Shown: positions 1 through 4,051 of the stretch, one piece after another
Position numbering within the stretch: the stretch's first letter is position 1
Layout: the number at the start of each line of letters is the position of its first letter
NCBI GenBank assembly: GCA_900322105.1
Contig: ONYV01000093.1
Location: forward strand, 1 to 5,706
DNA length: 5,706 nt
Direction of reading: 5' to 3'
Source of the DNA: an uncultured Eubacteriales bacterium
GTDB lineage: Bacteria; Bacillota; Clostridia; Oscillospirales; Acutalibacteraceae
Position numbers and translations under genes: made by a program
Notes under the pieces: generated by a model
The model's input: only the letters and a program-made list of their open reading frames with translations
Database searches by the model: none
Told to the model about the DNA's origin: nothing

Positions 1-2
1 TA

Positions 3-89
3 TCAACCAATGTATATGTAAGAGAAGAAGCAAGCGAGCGATTTAAGTACTGCCCCAACAGCGGAGCAAAGATGGATGGAGAGGAATAA
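3..89 (+). CDS. C-terminal tail of a small zinc-ribbon-like protein (partial, start outside window)
   Basis: An open frame enters from the left edge and ends at TAA 87-89, giving 28 visible residues. The end reads F-K-Y-C-P-N-S-G-A-K-M-D-G-E-E. This closely resembles the C-terminal zinc knuckle (Y-C-P-N-C-G-A-K-M-D) common in small phage-like and accessory proteins of Clostridia, but the second expected Cys is Ser (codon AGC at 60-62 instead of TGC). One zinc ligand therefore appears lost, unless the family tolerates it. The function cannot be told from this fragment. The next frame starts 3 bases after the stop, so the two are probably co-transcribed. A related, decayed sequence lies inverted at the right end of the window. 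Confidence 0.6.
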   Translation, partial: STNVYVREEASERFKYCPNSGAKMDGEE

Positions 90-92
90 GAA

Positions 93-344
93 ATGTACGA
101 AAATATGTATAGCCGATGGCTTAGAAATGCTCACCAGATAGATTTGTACGACTTCTATTATGGGGACAGCGATAAAAAAGAAAAAGAGGAAGAACCAGAG
201 GATTGCCCGTACAGCGGATGCCCCGGAACAGGTCTTCGGCTGCCCGCTCCTGCCAGAGACGGAGCGTTCCGTCAGTTAAAGCCTGCGTCAGATATGAGGT
301 GTAGACATGATGATTTGTCCGAATTGTTTTGCTCAGACGTTTGA
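93..344 (+). CDS. Small hypothetical protein, 83 residues, tail possibly frame-disrupted
   Basis: ATG 93 follows a good ribosome site (GGAGAGG at 78-84, 8-base spacer), so translation from here is plausible. Residues 1-27 are rich in Tyr, Asp and Trp. Residues 28-37 are a highly charged Lys/Glu/Asp run. Residues 38-47 read C-P-Y-S-G-C-P-G-T-G, a broken zinc-knuckle-like motif. From about residue 48 the sequence is Pro/Arg/Ala-rich and looks poorly coding. Another frame across 205-279 (ending at TAA 277-279) has more natural codon use, which hints at a frameshift or recombined 3' end. The last 38 bases overlap the kinase gene. I do not recognise the family. It could be a real small accessory protein or a remnant. 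Confidence 0.45.
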   Translation: MYENMYSRWLRNAHQIDLYDFYYGDSDKKEKEEEPEDCPYSGCPGTGLRLPAPARDGAFRQLKPASDMRCRHDDLSELFCSDV

Positions 345-1587
345 CGGAAAAAAATGTACGTCATGCCGGTATATAGTCAAGGGCGAAAGGTCTGTGGAGG
401 ATCTGAGACAGTTCTTTTTGCTGAAAAACCGATATGTGATCGGTCATTCGATCGGCGCAGGCGGATTTGGCATTACCTATGCCGCTTTGGACAAGCTCAA
501 AAATATCAGAGTATGTGTCAAAGAATATTTTCCTGCAAGTCTGGCGGTGCGGGATCAGGACGGCGTGGTGGTGCGCAGCGCAAGACAAAGCTACGAAGAA
601 GACTTCAAAGGCGGTATCCGCCGTTTCCTTGAAGAAGCCCGTGTGATCGAAGAAATGGAGCATATCCCCGGCGTGGTGCGTGTGACGGACTGCTTTGAAG
701 AGAACGGAACAGCATACTATGTCATGGAGTTTCTTGACGGCGCAACGCTGAAAAGCCTTGTGCCGGAACACGGAATGGAACTGAGGGCGGCTTATGCCAT
801 CATCATGCGTGTCGGAAGGATACTTGACACCATCCACAAAGAAAAAGGCTATCTGCACAGGGATGTCAGCCCTGAAAATATCATGATCCTGCCGACAGGA
901 CGTGTTGTGCTGATCGATTTCGGCAACGCCAAAAACTACTTCATGTGCAGCAGCGGCTATTCTATGACGCTCCGACACGGCTTTGCGCCGATCGAACAAT
1001 ATTCCGGTGAGGACATTCAGGGACCTTTTACCGACCTCTATGCCCTTGCCAGCACCTTTTATTATATGCTGACAGGAAAGGTGATCCCCCGTGCGACAGA
1101 ACGCCTGACAGGAACAGAGTATGAACCGCTGACAGCGCTCAGACCCGATATTTCGCAGGAGATCTCCGATATCGTAGATCGTGCGCTGACCATTCAGCCC
1201 TCTGAACGTACCCGTACTGTCGGAGATTTTCTCAAAGCCCTTGCATCCGTCCTCGTCACACGCAGTGATGAAGAAGGCTGTGTTCATGTATCTGTCAGCA
1301 TTGACGGCGCAGTGCGGGAACAGTATACCATAGAAGAAGATAAAGAATATATCGTCGGCAGATCGGAAACGTGCGATATCGTTTTTCCGAATTGTGAAAA
1401 CGTCAGCAAACGTCACTGCCGCCTGACGTTTGACAGCAAGTCCAAGCAGTTCTGCATTGAGGACTTCTCGACAAACGGTACATATGTCAACTATGTGCGG
1501 CTTGAAAAAGAAACCAAATATTACGCAGGTCCTCAGGATCTCATCATTCTTGCCAACACACGATTCCGACTGATATTGGGGGAGTAA
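307..1587 (+). CDS. Zinc-ribbon Ser/Thr protein kinase with C-terminal FHA domain
   Basis: This 426-residue Hanks-type kinase should transfer phosphate from ATP to Ser/Thr of protein targets in the cytoplasm. Domains in order: a zinc ribbon (C4-x2-C7, C17-x2-C20); a kinase domain at about 43-310; an FHA domain at about 330-426. The kinase shows the Gly loop G50-A-G-G-F-G55, ATP lysine K72 in V-K-E-Y-F-P, helix-C Glu near 109-116, H184-R-D-V-S-P-E-N191, D204-F-G206, an APE-like A-P-I-E at 227-230, and D243. All catalytic residues are present, so it is probably active. The FHA domain has G351-R, S367-K-R-H370 and N390-G391, the usual phosphothreonine-binding set. There is no membrane segment and no PASTA domain, unlike PrkC/PknB. 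GAGG at 296-299 sits 7 bases before ATG 307; ATG 310 is an alternative start. PP2C and pseudokinase genes follow directly, so this is a reversible phosphorylation operon. Confidence 0.95.
   Translation: MMICPNCFAQTFDGKKCTSCRYIVKGERSVEDLRQFFLLKNRYVIGHSIGAGGFGITYAALDKLKNIRVCVKEYFPASLAVRDQDGVVVRSARQSYEEDFKGGIRRFLEEARVIEEMEHIPGVVRVTDCFEENGTAYYVMEFLDGATLKSLVPEHGMELRAAYAIIMRVGRILDTIHKEKGYLHRDVSPENIMILPTGRVVLIDFGNAKNYFMCSSGYSMTLRHGFAPIEQYSGEDIQGPFTDLYALASTFYYMLTGKVIPRATERLTGTEYEPLTALRPDISQEISDIVDRALTIQPSERTRTVGDFLKALASVLVTRSDEEGCVHVSVSIDGAVREQYTIEEDKEYIVGRSETCDIVFPNCENVSKRHCRLTFDSKSKQFCIEDFSTNGTYVNYVRLEKETKYYAGPQDLIILANTRFRLILGE
1581..1584 (+). promoter_or_regulatory. Ribosome site supporting the GTG start of the PP2C gene
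   Basis: GGAG at 1581-1584 lies inside the last codons of the kinase gene, 6 bases before GTG 1591. The first in-frame ATG downstream falls within the catalytic C-D-G-M-G-G motif, so GTG 1591 is the only sensible start. The placement suggests that phosphatase translation is coupled to kinase translation. Confidence 0.7.
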
Positions 1588-1590
1588 GGT

Positions 1591-2388
1591 GTGAATACGA
1601 CAGATCAGAACTATAGCGTGACAGAGGAATATACGCCGCAGCACCGTTTAGAGATCACGGCTTCCTCTGTGATCGGTACAAGAAAATATCAGCAGGATTC
1701 CTACGGCAGTATCGAAACAGAACAAGGCGCGCTTGCGCTGATCTGTGACGGCATGGGCGGACTGCAGGGCGGCGAAATAGCCAGCGCCCTTGCGGTCAGA
1801 ATGATGTTGGAAGATTATATCCGACTGAAAACCGAGGATATCCCTGCTTTTTTGAAACGAAATGTCTGCGAGATCGACCGTCGGGTGTATCAGCTCAAAG
1901 ACGAATACGGCAGACAGCTTGGTGCAGGATCGACCCTTGCCGCTGTGCATATCAAAGACGGTCTCATGCGCTGGATCTCTGTCGGGGACAGCAAAATATA
2001 CGTGTTCAGGGACAATGAACTGCACTGTATCGTGAGAGAGCATAATTACCTTTTGATGCTCAACGAGCTGTATACATCGGGTCAGATCACGATCGAACAG
2101 TACCGCCATGAACAGTCGGACGCAGAAGCGCTCATCAGCTACCTTGGCATGGGAAATGTTTCTTTGATGGACACCGAGGAACGTCCGCTCAGACTGCTTT
2201 CGGGCGATATTGTCCTTATTTGCAGCGACGGACTGTACAAGACCCTGTCCGATCGGCAGATCGAAGCGGTCATCAAAGACAATTCCTTTGCGTTTGGACG
2301 CACCGCCGATGTGCTGACGCAGGAAGTCATGCGGAAAGTTCGGCGCAGTCAGGACAACACCACCGTTTTGCTGCTGAAATATATATGA
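1591..2388 (+). CDS. PP2C-family (PPM) Ser/Thr protein phosphatase
   Basis: This 265-residue protein is a metal-dependent phosphatase that removes phosphate from Ser/Thr, most likely reversing its neighbour kinase in the cytoplasm. Its length fits the bacterial Stp1/PrpC type, plus a short N-terminal extension of about 20 residues. Visible motifs: G29-T-R-x-x-Q-Q-D36; C52-D53-G-M-G-G57; G60-G-E62; G113-S-T-L116; V131-G-D133-S; S212-D213-G214; and D255-N256. The metal-binding Asp residues (36, 53, 213, 255) are all there, so an active enzyme is expected. No membrane segment is seen. It starts with GTG 3 bases after the kinase stop and is followed 35 bases later by the pseudokinase gene. Kinase/PP2C pairs are a standard arrangement in Firmicutes, but this kinase is not the usual PASTA type. 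Confidence 0.95.
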   Translation: MNTTDQNYSVTEEYTPQHRLEITASSVIGTRKYQQDSYGSIETEQGALALICDGMGGLQGGEIASALAVRMMLEDYIRLKTEDIPAFLKRNVCEIDRRVYQLKDEYGRQLGAGSTLAAVHIKDGLMRWISVGDSKIYVFRDNELHCIVREHNYLLMLNELYTSGQITIEQYRHEQSDAEALISYLGMGNVSLMDTEERPLRLLSGDIVLICSDGLYKTLSDRQIEAVIKDNSFAFGRTADVLTQEVMRKVRRSQDNTTVLLLKYI

Positions 2389-2423
2389 TGCATATCTGAT
2401 ACTGTCGTTTCGGGAGGTGCGCT

Positions 2424-3542
2424 ATGCTGTTAAATAAGAAAAGTGAAGATACAGTTGTGATCGGCAAACGCTACGCCGTGAGAAATGTCATCCGTTCGGA
2501 CGAATATGGCGAGGTGTGCAAAGCGTATGATACCGTGATGCTGCGAACCGTCAGAATGACAAGACTGATCGCAGAAGATGCGCCGCAGGAAGTCGGACGG
2601 GCATATGAACTCTATCGGCGCAGAGAACAGTTTTTGCAAGCCTATCGCACACTGTCAAGCCTGCGATCGTCTTCTCTGCCGCTGATCTATACCATACAGC
2701 AGGAGGGAATGGGCGCTTTTGCCGTCTATGAAAACGTCTGTGCGCCTTCGCTTGGCGAAATGCTGCGCACGGAGAAAAGAGTCAGCTTTGAAACAGCAAA
2801 AGAACGGCTGCTGCCTGTGACGGCGGCGCTGAAGCTGATGCACGACAAAGGAGTTTTTCACGGTAATGTCAGCAAGGACAGTATTGTTATGACAAACACC
2901 ACCGCCGTGCTGAGTGATGCTGTCGGGATAGATGCGGATGCGGCGCAGGACATCAGGGCGCTTTTGTCGCTGATGTTTCGGATGATGACGGGAAAACATC
3001 TGCAAACGGCTCAAACGCAGGAAACGGCGGTTCAGAAGTCCTCTGAACATGACGCTTTGGTGCAGGACGCAAAAGAAACCCCTCTCTCTGCGCCTGACAA
3101 AATAGAAGATATTTACAGTCACTCCGATAACGGCAGTCACACGCATGACACCGATACCAAACAAAACGATGCCGAGAGTTTGCACTCTGACGAAATGGAA
3201 GATATCTACAGCCACTCCGATATCGGCAGCGGTTCAAACGGGACAGCGCAGAGAGCGGAAACGCTCCCCTCTTCTGCAAACCAAACAGCAGACGACCCGA
3301 CATTCAGCATTTACAGGATCGGAGAGCTTTCTCTGCCAAATGATCTGGAATTTTGCATTCGTCAGGCGTTCCTTACCAAAGAAGGACTCAGCGCTGACGG
3401 TGTACTGACACACCTTTATCACAGCAGGGATTTTGCCGTTGGCAGACAAAACGAAAAGCCTGCCGTTTCTGTTCCGCCTGACTTTGCGGCATTAGCTGAA
3501 AAATACCATACAGAGATCAGGTCGCTCATCACGTCACTTTGA
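2424..3542 (+). CDS. Pseudokinase with a long Ser/Asp/Thr/His-rich insert
   Basis: This 372-residue protein lines up with the kinase two genes upstream but has lost catalysis. The Gly loop is R24-S-D-E-Y-G29, the ATP lysine position is T46, HRD is H146-G-N148, the catalytic-loop Asn is S153, and DFG is D165-A-V. Only 11 residues separate D165 from the subdomain IX Asp (D176), against 39 in the kinase, so the activation segment is essentially deleted. After T-G-K (189-191) comes an insert of about 100 residues (195-297), low in complexity and containing a duplicated E-D-I-Y-S-H-S-D motif. The C-lobe then resumes around 298-372 (L-P-N-D-L-E-F-C-I-R-Q-A-F). Very strong ribosome site GGGAGGTG at 2412-2419. 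It is probably a scaffold, allosteric partner or substrate of the kinase. Pseudokinase status is well supported; the role is inferred. Confidence 0.88.
   Translation: MLLNKKSEDTVVIGKRYAVRNVIRSDEYGEVCKAYDTVMLRTVRMTRLIAEDAPQEVGRAYELYRRREQFLQAYRTLSSLRSSSLPLIYTIQQEGMGAFAVYENVCAPSLGEMLRTEKRVSFETAKERLLPVTAALKLMHDKGVFHGNVSKDSIVMTNTTAVLSDAVGIDADAAQDIRALLSLMFRMMTGKHLQTAQTQETAVQKSSEHDALVQDAKETPLSAPDKIEDIYSHSDNGSHTHDTDTKQNDAESLHSDEMEDIYSHSDIGSGSNGTAQRAETLPSSANQTADDPTFSIYRIGELSLPNDLEFCIRQAFLTKEGLSADGVLTHLYHSRDFAVGRQNEKPAVSVPPDFAALAEKYHTEIRSLITSL
3096..3137 (+). repeat. First copy of a 14-codon direct repeat in the pseudokinase insert
   Basis: Encodes residues 225-238, with core E-D-I-Y-S-H-S-D-x-G-S. 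The second copy starts 93 bases (31 codons) later. Several of the differences are third-position, synonymous changes, which points to an old in-frame duplication kept under protein-level constraint. Confidence 0.8.
3189..3230 (+). repeat. Second copy of the 14-codon direct repeat in the pseudokinase insert
   Basis: Encodes residues 256-269, with the same core E-D-I-Y-S-H-S-D-x-G-S. Residues 2, 3 and 12 of the unit differ from copy one (K/E, I/M, N/I), while Ile and Ser codons differ silently (ATT/ATC, AGT/AGC). Confidence 0.8.
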
Positions 3543-3563
3543 GCGCTTTGAGAAAATGTGAAA

Positions 3564-3591
3564 TTAACAATTAGCAATTAGCAATTAACAA
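3564..3591 (+). repeat. Four tandem TTARCAA heptamers
   Basis: The units are TTAACAA, TTAGCAA, TTAGCAA and TTAACAA, followed by TTA. They start 21 bases after the pseudokinase stop and abut the left end of the MITE-like element. A similar AT-rich tract (TAATTAATAATTAAT) flanks that element on the right. The function is unknown; it may be a preferred insertion site or a slippage tract. Confidence 0.75.
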
Positions 3592-3592
3592 T

Positions 3593-3694
3593 TATAGTAA
3601 ACGACAAAAAGATTTTTACTTTGTTTGAATCTGACAATCATTCTTTCACGGTTGCCGATGGAGTAAAGTCAAAATAATAATGACGTTTACTATA
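3593..3694. mobile_element. MITE-like 102-bp element with inverted ends and TA borders
   Basis: The left end TATAGTAAACGACA (3593-3606) and the right end TGACGTTTACTATA (3681-3694) are inverted copies that differ at one of 14 positions. Weaker complementarity continues inward, so about 24 of the outer 30 positions pair. The interior is too short to encode a protein. The TA at both outer edges fits a TA target duplication as made by IS630/Tc1-mariner-type transposases, so this is probably a non-autonomous element moved in trans. It could instead be a stable hairpin acting as a transcript end for the upstream operon. An exact TATAAT lies at the right end (3691-3696), but no good -35 box pairs with it. 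Confidence 0.65.
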
Positions 3695-3760
3695 ATAATT
3701 AATAATTAATGTGCAATGTCCAATCATTAGTGCAATGAAACTTCATGCCGTGAGGAAGTA

Positions 3761-3777
3761 AGCGGCAAGCTGCCGCT
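3761..3777 (+). repeat. Perfect hairpin, 7-bp stem
   Basis: AGCGGCA and TGCCGCT pair around a 3-base loop. A second small hairpin (TCCCC-TGT-GGGGA, 3777-3789) follows at once and shares one base. There is no U-run after it, so it is not a standard terminator. Confidence 0.6.
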
Positions 3778-3820
3778 CCCCTGTGGGGAATCATCGGTAT
3801 TCTTTCTTCGTATCGCCGCC

Positions 3821-3838
3821 GCAGGCTATAAAGCCTGC
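3821..3838 (+). repeat. Perfect hairpin, 7-bp stem, left inner REP-like unit
   Basis: GCAGGCT and AGCCTGC pair around the loop ATAA. The stem is followed by CTTTGGGCTTAC, which is the inner arm matched in inverted form at 3934-3945. Only a short TT follows the stem, so terminator activity is doubtful. Confidence 0.6.
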
Positions 3839-3945
3839 TTTGGGCTTACATTTACAGACCTGCTGCTTTATTGCACTAAAGATTTAACTTGCAAGATATT
3901 TCTAAAGAGTATCAACTTTCAATACCCGAGAAAGTAAGCCCTAAG

Positions 3946-3961
3946 CAAGCCGTAAGGCTTG
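3946..3961 (+). repeat. Perfect hairpin, 6-bp stem, right inner REP-like unit
   Basis: CAAGCC and GGCTTG pair around the loop GTAA. It is the inverted counterpart of the hairpin at 3821-3838, with base changes that leave both stems intact. Confidence 0.6.
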
Positions 3962-4006
3962 TGACGGCGGTTTAGTGGTATGACACCAACGGTACAACAA
4001 TCGGGA

Positions 4007-4021
4007 GCGCAGGCTCTGCGC
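4007..4021 (+). repeat. Perfect GC hairpin just upstream of the LRR-protein gene
   Basis: GCGCAG and CTGCGC pair around GCT. It ends 10 bases before the GAGGGGG at 4032-4038 and 30 bases before ATG 4052, so in the mRNA it could affect access of the ribosome. Confidence 0.55.
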
Positions 4022-4031
4022 AGGGGGATCC

Positions 4032-4038
4032 GAGGGGG
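4032..4038 (+). promoter_or_regulatory. Ribosome-site-like GAGGGGG spaced for a decoy start
   Basis: GAGGGGG lies 13 bases before ATG 4052, longer than usual. It lies 6 bases before ATG 4045, which opens a six-codon frame M-K-Y-G-Y-L ending at TAA 4063-4065, overlapping the true start in another frame. This is either a weak start context or translation control by a tiny overlapping frame. Confidence 0.4.
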
Positions 4039-4051
4039 TTACAGATGAAGT

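Larger units (their letters stand above)
3727..3879. repeat. Perfect 10-bp inverted repeat pair enclosing GC hairpins
   Basis: TTAGTGCAAT (3727-3736) is the exact reverse complement of ATTGCACTAA (3870-3879), with weaker matching on both sides (about 19 of 25 positions). GTGCAATG also occurs a second time at 3711-3718. The pair overlaps the larger palindrome at 3761-4021, so both cannot fold at once. It may mark the ends of a second small element. Confidence 0.4.
3761..4021. repeat. Long imperfect palindrome of paired hairpins, REPIN-like
   Basis: Two arms of about 90 bases in inverted orientation share the same order of landmarks around a spacer of about 77 bases. From outside in: a GC hairpin next to GCTCCC (3761-3780, against 4002-4021); CCGCCG (3816-3821, against CGGCGG 3965-3970); a hairpin (3821-3838, against 3946-3961); and an imperfect 17-bp inner arm (3836-3852 against 3931-3947, 15 of 17 pairing). 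The inner hairpin stems differ in sequence between arms yet both still pair (GCAGGCT/AGCCTGC and CAAGCC/GGCTTG). This layout resembles REPINs, which are two inverted REP hairpins. It might instead act as a structured 5' leader of the gene at 4052. Confidence 0.55.

Noticed and set aside
361..1644. A 427-codon minus-strand open frame covering almost the whole kinase gene
   Set aside because: The plus strand carries every kinase and FHA motif. The antisense product is rich in Cys, His, Phe and Arg, shows no domain I recognise, and is best explained by the codon bias of the real gene.
3564..3591. Heptamer array as the start of a CRISPR array
   Set aside because: The units are 7 bases with no spacers, far below CRISPR repeat length, and there are no cas genes.
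3668..3696. Promoter at the right end of the MITE-like element (TATAAT 3691-3696)
   Set aside because: The -10 match is exact, but the best -35 at standard spacing (GTCAAA) matches only half the consensus in very AT-rich DNA, more than 350 bases from the next gene.
3871..3900. Promoter TTGCAC with a GATATT -10 box before the LRR-protein gene
   Set aside because: Both boxes are weak (3 and 4 of 6), and TTGCAC is part of the inverted repeat, so chance is a sufficient explanation.
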